NCBI GenBank assembly: GCA_024711325.1
Contig: JANJTC010000007.1
Span: forward strand, 186,001-250,000
Source: Bacteriovoracaceae bacterium
Lineage (GTDB): Bacteria; Bdellovibrionota; Bacteriovoracia; Bacteriovoracales; Bacteriovoracaceae
DNA length: 64,000 nt
Direction of reading: 5' to 3'
Part shown: positions 52,064 through 61,703 of the stretch, in pieces
Layout: the number at the start of each line of letters is the position of its first letter
Numbering within the stretch: the first letter of the stretch is position 1
The notes under the pieces: generated by a model
Told to the model about the DNA's origin: nothing
The model's database searches: none
Seen by the model: only the letters and a program-made list of their open reading frames with translations
Translations under genes and position numbers: made by a program

Positions 52064-53194
52064 ATGAGTAGCGTTTTTCAAGACGCCATTGCCAACCTCT
52101 TGTCTCCCATTGGAGACTTGCTTAAAGATCCTTCAGTGTCTGAAGTCATGATCAATGGTCCCTTTGAAATTTTCATAGAAAGAAAAGGTCTGGTTTACCG
52201 GGTTCCTAATAAATTTGCCGATGATGAATCACTCATGGCCTCGATGAGGGCGGTTGCTCAGTCAGTGGGCCGGGTGATTGATGCTGATAATCCACGTCTG
52301 GATGCTCGTCTTCCGGATGGCTCGCGTATTGCTGTGGTCATTCCTCCTATGGCGAAAGCGGGTGTAACAGTTGCGATTCGAAAATTCTCGGAAGAAAAGC
52401 TGGGACTAAAAGACCTCATTAATTTCGGTTCTCTTTCTCCCGATGGTGCGCGTTTTCTGGACTGCTGTATGTATCTCGGAAAAAACACGCTGGTCAGTGG
52501 TGGAACAGGCTCGGGTAAGACCACCATGCTAAACGTTTTGGGCGGAAGAATGCCTAAAACTCAGCGTCTTCTTATTATTGAAGATGCTGCCGAATTACAG
52601 ATTAAAGCTGAACACGTTGTGCGGTTTGAAACCAGAAAGGGAAATCCTGTTCTGGGTATAAAAGAAGTGACTATTCGTGATCTTATGGAATCGGCCCTTC
52701 GTCTTCGTCCGGACCGAATCATCGTCGGAGAGGTGCGTGGAACTGAGGCGCTCGATCTGTTGAATGCGATGGGTACTGGTCATGAAGGTTCCATGGGAAC
52801 GGTTCATGCCAACAGCCCGATTGATGCCTGTACCCGTCTTGAAACTTTATGTTTAATGGGCGAGACCAAGATTCCACCTGATGCCATTCGAAAGATGGTA
52901 GGAAGTGCGCTGCAACTTATTGTCCAGTGCTCTCGTTATCATGATGGTGGCCGTCGGACTTCCCATATTTCAGAAGTTCTGGATGTCGATGAACATGGGC
53001 GTTATGTGGTTCGGGACATTTTTCGCTGGATCCAAACTGGCAAGGATGAACAAGGTAAATTCATTGGCGAGATGGTCGCGACGGGTTATGTACCGACTTT
53101 CTTTGAAGAATTTGTGGCCAATAAACTGCCCTTTCCTAGGACAAATTTTAAACCACCTGATTGGGCCATCCCCTCCCTTAAGAAAGCATCTTAA
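52064..53194 (+). CDS. CpaF/TadA-family secretion ATPase
   Basis: A 376-residue hexameric secretion/pilus ATPase. Walker A GGTGSGKTT (146-154), the Asp box (RLLIIEDAAE), Walker B-like LRLRPDRIIVGEVRG and the His box GHEGSMGTVHANS are present. It belongs to the CpaF/TadA branch of the PulE-VirB11 superfamily. The N-terminal 70 residues carry the VSEVMINGP block. No other Tad or type II secretion gene is adjacent, so it is an orphan here and would have to act with a system elsewhere or with the exported proteins downstream. AGGAG precedes the ATG. Confidence 0.9.
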   Translation: MSSVFQDAIANLLSPIGDLLKDPSVSEVMINGPFEIFIERKGLVYRVPNKFADDESLMASMRAVAQSVGRVIDADNPRLDARLPDGSRIAVVIPPMAKAGVTVAIRKFSEEKLGLKDLINFGSLSPDGARFLDCCMYLGKNTLVSGGTGSGKTTMLNVLGGRMPKTQRLLIIEDAAELQIKAEHVVRFETRKGNPVLGIKEVTIRDLMESALRLRPDRIIVGEVRGTEALDLLNAMGTGHEGSMGTVHANSPIDACTRLETLCLMGETKIPPDAIRKMVGSALQLIVQCSRYHDGGRRTSHISEVLDVDEHGRYVVRDIFRWIQTGKDEQGKFIGEMVATGYVPTFFEEFVANKLPFPRTNFKPPDWAIPSLKKAS

Positions 53195-53272
53195 TTCTCT
53201 TGCAAAAACTTTCAAATTTATAAGGTATGCGGTACCTTTTTAGCTCTTGATTGATCATCATAAGGAGCTCAA

Positions 53273-54553
53273 ATGAGTACTATTAAGAAAGTTCATGCCC
53301 GTCAGATTCTGGATTCCCGTGGAAATCCTACTGTTGAAGTTGATGTTACAACGGATAGAGGATTTGTAGGACGGGCTTCAGTTCCATCGGGGGCCTCAAC
53401 AGGTAGTCGTGAGGCACTTGAACTACGAGATGGTGATAAATCAAAATATATGGGTAAAGGGGTTTTAACAGCCGTTAAAAATATCAACGAATCCATTGCT
53501 CCCAAATTAATTGGTAAGAGTGTGTTTGATCAAAGAGCAATTGATCATATGATGCTGGAAATTGATGGGACTGAAAATAAATCTAAGTTGGGAGCAAATG
53601 CCATCCTTGGAGTCTCCATGGCCGTTTGCCGTGCCGGTGCTCTGGAGAAAGGAAAGCCTCTCTATCTTTATCTTTTTGAAGATCTGAAGGTTCCTAATCC
53701 TGTAGGCAAAATGCGTTTACCAACACCTTTAATGAACATCATTAATGGGGGAGCACACGCTTCGAATAATCTGGATATCCAGGAATTCATGATCGTTCCT
53801 CATATGAAGAAAAGTTTCTCAGAGAACTTCAGAGCAGGTGTAGAAGTTTTTCATCATTTAAAAAAAGTTCTATCTGACAAAGGCTACTCAACCAATGTCG
53901 GGGATGAAGGCGGTTTTGCTCCTGATCTTAAGAGTCATGATGAAGCAATCGAATGTATCATGACCGCGATTCAAAAAGCGGGTTACAAACCGGGAGTGGA
54001 TATTTCTCTCTCTCTTGATTGTGCTGCTTCGGAATTCTATAAAAATGGTAAGTATGAAATGCAAGGCAAGGTTTATACTTCGGAAGAAATGATTCCTTAT
54101 TATGAGCACATGATGAAAATAGCTCCTATCTATTCTATCGAAGATGGTTTTGACGAGAGTGATCAGAAAGGCTTTATCAATTTCCAGGCCAAGCTTGGTT
54201 CTCAAGTTGTAAATGTCGGGGATGATCTTTTTGTTACTAACGCTAAAATTTTAAAACGTGGGATTGATAATAAAGAGGCCAATGCGATATTGGTCAAAGT
54301 GAACCAAATTGGTTCATTAACAGAAACCTTTGATACTTTAAAACTCGCCTATGATAATGGTTATAAGGCTATTATTTCTCACCGTTCCGGTGAAACGGCC
54401 GATTCATTTATTGCCGATTTGGCCGTTGCAACCGGTTCCGGCCATATTAAAACTGGTTCTGCTTCACGCTCCGATCGGATGGAGAAATACAATCAACTTT
54501 TACGAATTGAAGAAGAAATGGGCGCAAATGCCCAATTTGATACAGTTAAATAA
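53273..54553 (+). CDS. eno: Enolase
   Basis: The glycolytic enzyme that dehydrates 2-phosphoglycerate to phosphoenolpyruvate. The 426 residues hold the N-terminal [17 protein letters not shown], the flexible loop [20 protein letters not shown], the metal ligands ([22 protein letters not shown]) and [10 protein letters not shown] good AAGGAG precedes the ATG, and a terminator follows. It is a single-gene unit. Nothing odd was seen. Confidence 0.97.
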   Translation: MSTIKKVHARQILDSRGNPTVEVDVTTDRGFVGRASVPSGASTGSREALELRDGDKSKYMGKGVLTAVKNINESIAPKLIGKSVFDQRAIDHMMLEIDGTENKSKLGANAILGVSMAVCRAGALEKGKPLYLYLFEDLKVPNPVGKMRLPTPLMNIINGGAHASNNLDIQEFMIVPHMKKSFSENFRAGVEVFHHLKKVLSDKGYSTNVGDEGGFAPDLKSHDEAIECIMTAIQKAGYKPGVDISLSLDCAASEFYKNGKYEMQGKVYTSEEMIPYYEHMMKIAPIYSIEDGFDESDQKGFINFQAKLGSQVVNVGDDLFVTNAKILKRGIDNKEANAILVKVNQIGSLTETFDTLKLAYDNGYKAIISHRSGETADSFIADLAVATGSGHIKTGSASRSDRMEKYNQLLRIEEEMGANAQFDTVK

Positions 54554-54564
54554 ATGATCTTAGG

Positions 54565-54594
54565 GCAGAGGGGAAGTTTTCCCTTCTGCTTTTT
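54565..54594 (+). terminator. Terminator of eno
   Basis: An 11-bp stem GCAGAGGGGAA / TTCCCTTCTGC (one G-U pair) with loop GTT, followed by TTTTT. Confidence 0.85.
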
Positions 54595-54663
54595 CATTGT
54601 TTTGCATCCGGTATGGCCTTAGAATCTATATAGGTGATTGGACCTAAGCTCAAAGGGGGTCCT

Positions 54664-55266
54664 TTGAATACGAAGCTTTTTGTTGGACTCACATTTTTCT
54701 CTGATAATTCTTTTGCTAAAAACATTGAAAGTTTTAGAACTCGTTCCGATTCTAAATTTCAAACGAATCCTTATCTACATTTACCGATCGTCCCGCCATT
54801 TGAAATTGATGTGACTGAAGTCAAGAAACTCAAAGACGAATTAGTTGAAGAATTGGAAGCCTTTTACTTTGAAAACACTGAACATCATGTTTTGAATTTC
54901 ACGGGGATGGATGTACAGGAACATAAAAAGAATAAGATCCTTTATTTAAATCCCTTGATTGAAGAAGAGCTCTCTTTATGTCAGGAGTCTTTATTTGCCA
55001 TTTGTCAGTCTTACATAGCTGACAGAGAGAAAAAGCTCAAAGAATCCAAGAAAACCTTTCTGACTATCGGTCGTTATCATGAAAGTCATGACCTCCATTC
55101 AGCAATTGATCAGGCGAGAAGGGAGTTTCAGGAATTCACTGCCCTTCACTTTGAATCCATCTGCTTATTTTCTAAAAACAATGGTACATGGTACCGGGAA
55201 GCAGATCTTGTAAGCTTCGATAAACCATCGAACACTTTTTTACAATCATCTATTGTTTCCGTATAA
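54664..55266 (+). CDS. Diverged 2'-5' RNA ligase-like (2H phosphoesterase fold) protein
   Basis: A 200-residue cytoplasmic protein. The overall pattern suggests the 2H phosphoesterase fold: an N-terminal strand (KLFVGLTFF), HLPIVPPFEI where HxT would lie, a later LTIGRYHES in place of the second HxTxGR, and a final CLFSKNNGTWYREADLVSF resembling the C-terminal strand. Both HxT motifs are degraded, so catalysis is doubtful. I chose the TTG at 54664 because AAGGGGG lies in front. An upstream GTG at 54634 is possible. The barrel-protein gene follows eight bases later. Confidence 0.5.
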   Translation: MNTKLFVGLTFFSDNSFAKNIESFRTRSDSKFQTNPYLHLPIVPPFEIDVTEVKKLKDELVEELEAFYFENTEHHVLNFTGMDVQEHKKNKILYLNPLIEEELSLCQESLFAICQSYIADREKKLKESKKTFLTIGRYHESHDLHSAIDQARREFQEFTALHFESICLFSKNNGTWYREADLVSFDKPSNTFLQSSIVSV

Positions 55267-55274
55267 TTCTTAAA

Positions 55275-56459
55275 ATGAAATTATTTTTAACTTTTCTCCT
55301 CTTATTGTCGGGCCAGGAACTCCTGGCCCAGACAAGTTATGTTGCTCCAACTAAAATCCTGGGACAAAAAGCTTATCAGATAGGTGTTTCCGGAGAAATG
55401 TTCACATCGACTAAGTCCATTGATAAAGACCGGGAAAAAGTAGAATTCGAAGACGGCGAATCTTTTTCCCGACTTCAAGGTGAATTTTCTGGTTATTATG
55501 GTCTGACCGATAATTTACAAATCGGTGGTGGAGCTCGTTTTAGACAAAATAGTTCGACTCTTCTGAATGCATCTAATGAAGAAGAAAGTGAAAGCAGCAC
55601 AGGAGTTCAGTCTACTTTCTTCTCTTTAATTTATGCCTTCAAACCGATCGATCGCCTTCAATATTCCCTTGAGGGCCTTTTTCGTTACACTCCCTATACT
55701 AATGATGAAGTTCTGACTGGAAATGAAGGTCAGTTAGTTTTAGGTGATGATGGAAACGAATACTCAGCAGGGTTAGGTATGACCTACTCCTCCAAGTCCA
55801 ATAATTTTCTTACTGGTAGAGTTGGCTACAGGAAGCCTGGTCAGGATTTATCTGATGAGATTTACTGGCAGGTTGAAGGTGCTCTGGCGTGGAAATATGT
55901 GGCCCTGATTGCCGGAGTTGATGGGGTCAGCTCTATGAACAATGATCCGTATACGAGTGATCCTGAGAATCGTCCGATCTTTAACACTGGGCGAACTGCT
56001 CTTTATAATAGTTCTAACCGTGAGTGGATTGCTCCTTATGCTGGAATCAACATTGCTTTGGGACCGAACTGGAGAGTGGAGCTTAAAGGCAGTCAAACAG
56101 TCAGTGGACGTTCAACGGATATTGGAACAGCTTTTGGAATATCTCTTATCAGGAGAGTGGATAATAGAAAAATTGATAAAGTAGACACTCGATTTAAAGA
56201 CTACGATATGGAGGCTTCTGTTAGTAAAGTCTCTCCTAAAAAAGGATATGTCGTTATTGATAAAGGTCTGGCCGACGATGTTCAAAAGGGCATGAAAATC
56301 GATTTTTTTGAATTTGATTATGTGGGCGGAAATATACTGCTTGCTCGCGGGACCGTCATCCAAAGTAAGGCCGATACCGCCATTGTTAAGATCACTCATC
56401 GTTATAATACTAAAAAAGAGCTTAAAGAGGGTGTCGTTGCCCGTGGAAACTTTAGATAG
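55275..56459 (+). CDS. Probable outer-membrane beta-barrel protein
   Basis: A 394-residue exported protein (signal peptide ending ELLAQ). Residues about 25-305 are alternating amphipathic strands with many Gly, Tyr and Asn residues, as in transmembrane barrels (YYGLTDNLQIGGGARF, GMTYSS, GRVGYRKPG, GINIALGPNWRVELKG). The last 80 residues (KVSPKKGYVVIDKGLADDVQKG...) look like a separate soluble beta domain. No family is recognised. It is eight bases after the 2H-like gene, in the same unit. Confidence 0.65.
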   Translation: MKLFLTFLLLLSGQELLAQTSYVAPTKILGQKAYQIGVSGEMFTSTKSIDKDREKVEFEDGESFSRLQGEFSGYYGLTDNLQIGGGARFRQNSSTLLNASNEEESESSTGVQSTFFSLIYAFKPIDRLQYSLEGLFRYTPYTNDEVLTGNEGQLVLGDDGNEYSAGLGMTYSSKSNNFLTGRVGYRKPGQDLSDEIYWQVEGALAWKYVALIAGVDGVSSMNNDPYTSDPENRPIFNTGRTALYNSSNREWIAPYAGINIALGPNWRVELKGSQTVSGRSTDIGTAFGISLIRRVDNRKIDKVDTRFKDYDMEASVSKVSPKKGYVVIDKGLADDVQKGMKIDFFEFDYVGGNILLARGTVIQSKADTAIVKITHRYNTKKELKEGVVARGNFR

Positions 56460-56564
56460 TTGATCTAATTGATTGTCTTTGATGGGAAATTTTTAAGCAG
56501 TTGTAACCCATTGAGTTTAAGTTAGAATTGAATAAACGGATTCTGACTTTTATTAAGGATACTC

Positions 56565-57299
56565 ATGAAGTTCTTACTCTATCTAGTTGCCGGTGTTGTC
56601 TTAACTTCAACCGTTCATGCAAAACGCTTTGCCAGTAAATACTGTGAATTTGAACTTCCTGCTGGATGGGAGTGTGCTCTAGAAGGTTCTGAATACGTTT
56701 GTCAGAGCGAAAATGCTGATCGTAAAAAAGAATCAATCATCATTCTTGCCGCTAAAATCAGAGGTGAGCAGGACAATCTTGATGAATACATGGCCTATTT
56801 AAAAAAGAATAAAGAATACAATCTTCCAGGTGGAAAAAAACAAGTTTCCGAGCCAAAGAATACAAAACTATCACGAATTAATGAACATCAGTGGGTAGAT
56901 GCACTTCATTTGGCATCAGAAGTACCAGGTTTTTATACCCGTTATCTTGCAACAGTTAAGGAAGACTTAGGGGTCGCTGTTACCTTCTCAGTCAGTAAAG
57001 ATCTTTATGCAACTTACCAACCGGTTATGGATAAACTCGTTTCTACTTTAAGAGTTTTCCGTCAAAGAAAAAACACTGATCTTTCAAGCTTACGTTCTGG
57101 GAATGTAGAAGATCAAAGTTTTAAGGATACAACTTTTACTCCAGGTAATATCGGAAATATTGAAGCTCCCAAGACCAAGAAGCGAACTGATACTACTGGT
57201 GATGATGGAATGTTATCTATCATTGCTTTAGTCGTTGTGGGGGCGGTGGTGATGCTGATTCTTAAAGGTCGTAAGAAGAAGTCTAAAAAGAAGCAGTAA
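56565..57299 (+). CDS. Exported protein with C-terminal membrane anchor
   Basis: A 244-residue protein with a signal peptide (cleavage near VHA-KRF). The first part (CEFELPAGWECALEGSEYVC) resembles PsbP/DUF1795-like domains of periplasmic proteins. A low-complexity stretch (about 170-210) leads to one transmembrane helix (MLSIIALVVVGAVVMLILK) and a very basic tail (GRKKKSKKKQ). The tail should lie in the cytoplasm, so the protein is a bitopic inner-membrane protein with most of its mass in the periplasm. It is followed by the three-gene exported family. Confidence 0.65.
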   Translation: MKFLLYLVAGVVLTSTVHAKRFASKYCEFELPAGWECALEGSEYVCQSENADRKKESIIILAAKIRGEQDNLDEYMAYLKKNKEYNLPGGKKQVSEPKNTKLSRINEHQWVDALHLASEVPGFYTRYLATVKEDLGVAVTFSVSKDLYATYQPVMDKLVSTLRVFRQRKNTDLSSLRSGNVEDQSFKDTTFTPGNIGNIEAPKTKKRTDTTGDDGMLSIIALVVVGAVVMLILKGRKKKSKKKQ

Positions 57300-57307
57300 A
57301 AATTGGC

Positions 57308-57327
57308 ACTTAAAAATTAAGTTTTTT
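57308..57327 (+). terminator. Weak A/T-rich terminator candidate
   Basis: A 6-bp stem ACTTAA/TTAAGT with an AAA loop, followed by TTTTT, nine bases after the stop. The stem is short and A/T-rich. Confidence 0.35.
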
Positions 57328-57412
57328 AACGACTTTTCAAGGGGTTGTGCTCTTTATCATTTTAAACGTGATGGATTCTTATTGATTTTTAATATCTGGA
57401 TAAAATAGCAAT

Positions 57413-59626
57413 ATGAAGAAGTTATTTGCTTCCCTCATTAGTCTTCAGCTAATTATTGTTCCAGTATCACTGGCCTCCCAGACTGTTCCCGCTGATACTC
57501 AGTCTTCCTCAACCACCACTACAAGCACCACTGCCAAGACTCCAGATGAACAGACTTCTAAGCAATACGGACAGGCCGCTCCTGATGCCGGAACCAATGC
57601 CAAGTACGACTCTGAATCACAGAGTTCCGGTGGTTATGATTTTTATGCCAAACAAATTCTCGCCATTTCAACCAGTGTAATCGGTGCAAATATAATTGAG
57701 CAATGCTCATGGGGAATGAAAGTCCCTTCAATCGTTACCTTCATGGCCGGTTCGCTTGTTTATATTTTATCTGAGTTTGCTGGTGCCAAGGCCCAGAACG
57801 AGAATCACAATAAAAGAATTGAAGATATTAAACTGGTTGAAAGCCAGTTGAAATCCCAGGGTGGAGAAGTTCAAAAAGAAATGATCATGCAACGTTACCA
57901 GGAAGAGGTAGCGACCAAAGAATATCTTGAGAGTAGAAATAAATGGATGATGGCGGTTACTGCAATTTATTGGACCGCCATGGGGCTGGCCATAGCAGAA
58001 GAAAGTTCCGGTATCGCGGCCGCTACGGCCATGGGGACTACTACATGTGCAAGCGTAGCAGATAAACTTTCAAAGCCATGCGGTAAGTTTTATGCTGCTT
58101 GCTATGCCATGCACTTTCCCGCTTGCCTGGGAGCAATGCCTACAGGCTGGGCAACAACTCCAGCTAACTTTGCTAATCCTGCCGCTTATACGATTTCTCA
58201 ATCAACTTGCGCTTCGACGATTCCTTATATTAAGGGATGTTTGGATTACACAAATACTTATCATAAAATTGCTTATGCTAACTGTCAGCCTAAGTCGGGC
58301 ATCAAAGCAATGTTAATGTCTAAGGCAGTAACCATGGCCTACTCCACTGGACTTACCCGAAATAGTGGTAGTCCAATGGCAAAATATATCGTTATGCTTT
58401 CTGGACTATTACAGTTCATGGTTCCTTCACTTCAGGCCCTTATCCCTGCTTCTTATAATTATCCTATTCCACGTTCAGTCACTTTTGCTGTTTCAGCGGC
58501 ACTGGCCACGGCAATTACCGCCGGCCTGAATCAAAGGATAGCCATCGCTAAAGAGAACATTAAAAAGCTAGATAAGTTGGTGGCCCAGTATAAATCTGAG
58601 ACTGATGACGATACTGTTATTGAACACGACAAGCCCAAAGAACAAAATGAAGAACCTTCAAAACAAGATGCGATGAATAGTGAATATAAAATGAAGCTCG
58701 CGAGTTCCTTCTCTGGTTCAAATGCAGCTGTTAAAAAACTTCCAGAAACAAAAGTAGTTTCAAAAAAACCGGCCTCTACTAAGACTTGTCTTTCTCAGAA
58801 TGAAGAGAAGGTGGAGTACTCTGAAAAAGCATGTTCCAATTCCATCCAAGTGACAGGTGCCAGATTTGAGGAAAGCCAGAATAAAGTTCTGGAAAGTGCC
58901 AGTAAGCTATCTACGGATCTGGCCCAGGCCTTAGCGGATGGTGATTCAAAAAAAGCTGATCTACTCGCAACTGATTTAAGTTCAATGGCGGCCAGTATTA
59001 AAGCTGCGACTCAACAACTGCAGGATGAAAGAAATGAAAAATTAAAAGAACAGGGATTAGAGCCTGCTGATTTTGGTAAAGCTGTGGGAGAGCAGATTGC
59101 AGTTTTAACCAAGGAGTTGGCCGAGGCTTCTAATAAGAATAATATTCAAATTTCTTCTGCTGAAGAAGCAGAAGTCAAAGCAGGGGCTTTTTTCGTGGCC
59201 AATGTTCCAGGTGGAAGCTCTTTACCTGAAAAGAATAAAGAAACTACTGAGGACATTAAGCTTAAAGCTAAGCCGGCCATTGTTGTGAACTCTAAAGCTT
59301 CACCTGCAGGAACGGAACAAAAAGGTAATCAGGAGTATGATCTAAGCCAGTTTGAACCACCCTTTTCGCCTGCAAAAGATGAGAATCTGATAACCACTAA
59401 CAATCCTTATGGCCTTTCAGATGAAGACCTGAGGGCCGCGAAGGCCAACGGTTATTTTGAGATGAATGAAAGGATGAAACATCATAAATCAAAAGAAGAA
59501 GGTATTTCAGGACTATCAGATTCGTCGATCTTTAAGCAGGTTTCTAACCGTTACTTCATGAATTATTCAAAATTCTTCAATCGCAAGAACGCTCAGATAC
59601 TAGATAAAGCACCAGCGGCCCAGTAG
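57413..59626 (+). CDS. Exported/membrane protein, three-gene family member A
   Basis: A 737-residue protein with a signal peptide (MKKLFASLISLQLIIVPVSLA). A Ser/Thr-rich linker leads to two hydrophobic stretches (57-130 and about 185-220), then a cysteine-rich loop (SCT-type loop near CASVADKLSKPCGKFYAACYAM), more Ala-rich helices and a long charged helical C-terminal half. It is paralogous to the next gene in the signal peptide, the KWMM-type helix (NKWMMAVTAIYW) and a CLSQNEEK...CSN segment. A helical TDLAQALADGDSKKAD block and the C-terminal SIFKQVSNRY (705-714) are shared too. I do not recognise a family. Confidence 0.7.
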   Translation: MKKLFASLISLQLIIVPVSLASQTVPADTQSSSTTTTSTTAKTPDEQTSKQYGQAAPDAGTNAKYDSESQSSGGYDFYAKQILAISTSVIGANIIEQCSWGMKVPSIVTFMAGSLVYILSEFAGAKAQNENHNKRIEDIKLVESQLKSQGGEVQKEMIMQRYQEEVATKEYLESRNKWMMAVTAIYWTAMGLAIAEESSGIAAATAMGTTTCASVADKLSKPCGKFYAACYAMHFPACLGAMPTGWATTPANFANPAAYTISQSTCASTIPYIKGCLDYTNTYHKIAYANCQPKSGIKAMLMSKAVTMAYSTGLTRNSGSPMAKYIVMLSGLLQFMVPSLQALIPASYNYPIPRSVTFAVSAALATAITAGLNQRIAIAKENIKKLDKLVAQYKSETDDDTVIEHDKPKEQNEEPSKQDAMNSEYKMKLASSFSGSNAAVKKLPETKVVSKKPASTKTCLSQNEEKVEYSEKACSNSIQVTGARFEESQNKVLESASKLSTDLAQALADGDSKKADLLATDLSSMAASIKAATQQLQDERNEKLKEQGLEPADFGKAVGEQIAVLTKELAEASNKNNIQISSAEEAEVKAGAFFVANVPGGSSLPEKNKETTEDIKLKAKPAIVVNSKASPAGTEQKGNQEYDLSQFEPPFSPAKDENLITTNNPYGLSDEDLRAAKANGYFEMNERMKHHKSKEEGISGLSDSSIFKQVSNRYFMNYSKFFNRKNAQILDKAPAAQ

Positions 59627-59775
59627 AAGCAAATCTTTCCCCATTCTTTTTGAAGAGAACTTTTGTTGGCATAGGAAATTCTATATTTGATTCACAATTT
59701 CCATTAGTTAGCTGGAAACCCCTTAAACTTCACGAATATTTCGCAGGAATTACCCTCCTAAGTTAAAATAATTCT

Positions 59776-61521
59776 ATGAAAAAATTATTTGCAACACTTT
59801 TGAGTCTACACCTTATTCTTGCTCCAGTGCCTGCCCTGGCCGCTGGTGGTGGCGGTGGAATAGCCAAGCAAATTCTTGGGATTGCCAACTCCATTGTGGG
59901 GTCTACGGTCATTGTGAAATGTGCAATGGCAAGTATGCAACCTTCATTAATGGTCTACATGGCGGGAAGTTTAGTTTATGTGGCCTCAGAATTAGCTGGT
60001 GGTAATAAGCAGAAAGAACAACAGAAGAAGCAGAGTCAAAGCCTGGACAGTTTAAAAGCAAATATGACTGAAGGTGGAGACTACCAAAAAGGTGCAATAG
60101 ATGCACAGTTAAAGGATGAAAAAGATAAGCTTGAAGTCATCCAGGGTCGACGTAAGTGGATGATGGCGACAAAAGCCATTTATGCAACGGCCACCGCTTT
60201 AGCTATATACGAATGGATTAGACAATTTCCACCACCGCCAGCAGGAATAGGACAGGGGATTCCGGACATTGGTGCTTGTTCCCCAAATCCAGCTGCTAAT
60301 ATGCCTATTACTGCTGCCATTGCTCTGGCCTATTCAGGTATCAGTGCTTACGCCAGTAGTGGAGTGATGGGAGTCGCTAGTACGATGGCCGTGGCCGCAG
60401 CTGATTTTGTTTTTAAATTAGGAATTGGTGCCTCTGTTGCTGACATGACCATGACTGCTTTAAATACTGCCTTAGGAAGGGTTGCTGTCTTTGCGGCCGC
60501 AACTGCACTGGTTATGGTTGTTGACGGTGAACTTGCGAAAGAAGAGAGTGAAACTAAAAAGCGTATTGCTGACTTGGAAAAAGTTAAAGATCAGTTTTAT
60601 GAACAGACTGGCTCTGGAACTAAATTAGCCGAAGGATCATCAAATTCTGATATTGGTGCTGATAACCAAAATGGAAAAGATAAAGATAAAAATAAGTATG
60701 AGTTAAAAACACTTGCTGACGGGCAGAATCAAAAAAGAAAATGCTTTTCAACTGCAAAAAATGCCACTCAATATGGTGAAGAATCTTGTGCGAGTCCTTT
60801 AAAACTTACCCGTCCTAATATGGATCCTAAATTTAGTGTTCCTACTCTTGTTGCCGCTGCTAATACTTCAACTGATTTAGGGCAAGCTATAGCAAACGGT
60901 GATATGGCAGCTGCTGATGTGGAAGCAGGAAAACTTGCTGCCATGGCAGGACGGATAGATGCTGTTAGGGACAACATGATGAAGAAACTTAATAGTGATC
61001 TAAAAGCACAAGGACAAAAACCAATTAGTATTGAAGATACACTTAGCACCCAACTATCGGCATTTAATAAAGCCCTCAATGAAAAGAAACCAGGTTCAGG
61101 AAACTACACTATGGATGACCTTGGTTTTGGTAAAGGCTCTAATGCTGGTAAAGCTGAAGTATCGGCCCCAGATCTTGCTTCTACCAAAGATGGTACTCAG
61201 GATATAAATCCTGTTTCTTCAGCACCAGCCGGTTCCGAGGTTCCAGGTGCCGTGGCAGCAGATCTTAGTCAATTTGAAAATGTCTCTGAAGATGCATTAA
61301 GTGAGGATGCTCTGGGAGAATATCCATTTGAAAGTCAGAACGTAGCTCGTCTAGGCAGTGGTTCGGATGATGATAAGTCTGCTAGTGGTGAAGAGATTTC
61401 TAAAGAACGTGATGTCTCTATCTTTAAGCAAGTCTCAAATCGTTATCTGTTAAACTATACGAAGATCTTCCAGCGAAAAGAGATTAAGGCCCCAATGGCG
61501 GAAGCTCAGGGTGCACAATAA
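59776..61521 (+). CDS. Exported/membrane protein, three-gene family member B
   Basis: A 581-residue paralogue of member A. The signal peptide is MKKLFATLLSLHLILAPVPALA. A hydrophobic stretch (QPSLMVYMAGSLVYVASE) is followed by RRKWMMATKAIYATATALAIY, a Pro-rich turn and several Ala-rich segments up to about residue 255. The C-terminal half holds CFSTAKNATQYGEESCAS, TDLGQAIANGDMAAAD and, near the end, SIFKQVSNRY (548-557). These blocks align one-to-one with member A. It has its own terminator, and no catalytic motif is seen. It could be a structural component of an envelope complex. Confidence 0.7.
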   Translation: MKKLFATLLSLHLILAPVPALAAGGGGGIAKQILGIANSIVGSTVIVKCAMASMQPSLMVYMAGSLVYVASELAGGNKQKEQQKKQSQSLDSLKANMTEGGDYQKGAIDAQLKDEKDKLEVIQGRRKWMMATKAIYATATALAIYEWIRQFPPPPAGIGQGIPDIGACSPNPAANMPITAAIALAYSGISAYASSGVMGVASTMAVAAADFVFKLGIGASVADMTMTALNTALGRVAVFAAATALVMVVDGELAKEESETKKRIADLEKVKDQFYEQTGSGTKLAEGSSNSDIGADNQNGKDKDKNKYELKTLADGQNQKRKCFSTAKNATQYGEESCASPLKLTRPNMDPKFSVPTLVAAANTSTDLGQAIANGDMAAADVEAGKLAAMAGRIDAVRDNMMKKLNSDLKAQGQKPISIEDTLSTQLSAFNKALNEKKPGSGNYTMDDLGFGKGSNAGKAEVSAPDLASTKDGTQDINPVSSAPAGSEVPGAVAADLSQFENVSEDALSEDALGEYPFESQNVARLGSGSDDDKSASGEEISKERDVSIFKQVSNRYLLNYTKIFQRKEIKAPMAEAQGAQ

Positions 61522-61550
61522 AAACTGCCAATATTGTAAGTCACAAAAAG

Positions 61551-61573
61551 GCCCCGTTTATCGGGGCTTTTTT
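61551..61573 (+). terminator. Terminator after family member B
   Basis: A 6-bp GC stem GCCCCG/CGGGGC with loop TTTAT, followed by six T and one more T run. An A-rich left flank allows bidirectional use. Confidence 0.85.
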
Positions 61574-61638
61574 GTTTTAAGTTGTTGAAATCAATGACGA
61601 TAAAGGCTGGCGATAAAGCCTCAAAAAGGGTTCTCACT

Positions 61639-61644
61639 TATAAT
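61639..61644 (+). promoter_or_regulatory. Perfect -10 element before family member C
   Basis: TATAAT lies 60 bases before the ATG. No convincing -35 is seen. It follows the terminator of member B, which makes an independent promoter necessary. Confidence 0.4.
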
Positions 61645-61703
61645 TAAATCAAGATTTTAAAGAATCATCCGACAAGGTTGATAAGTTAATAAGAGAGACT
61701 TTT

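Noticed and set aside
53222-53241. Small terminator between cpaF and eno (AAGGTA...TACCTT then T run)
   Set aside because: The stem is only six base pairs and the T run only five bases, so I did not annotate it.
57413-61521. Members A and B as a TrbL/VirB6-type secretion channel
   Set aside because: They share only hydrophobic Ala-rich helices with that family. The signal peptides and long charged tails do not fit, and no other type IV secretion gene is present.
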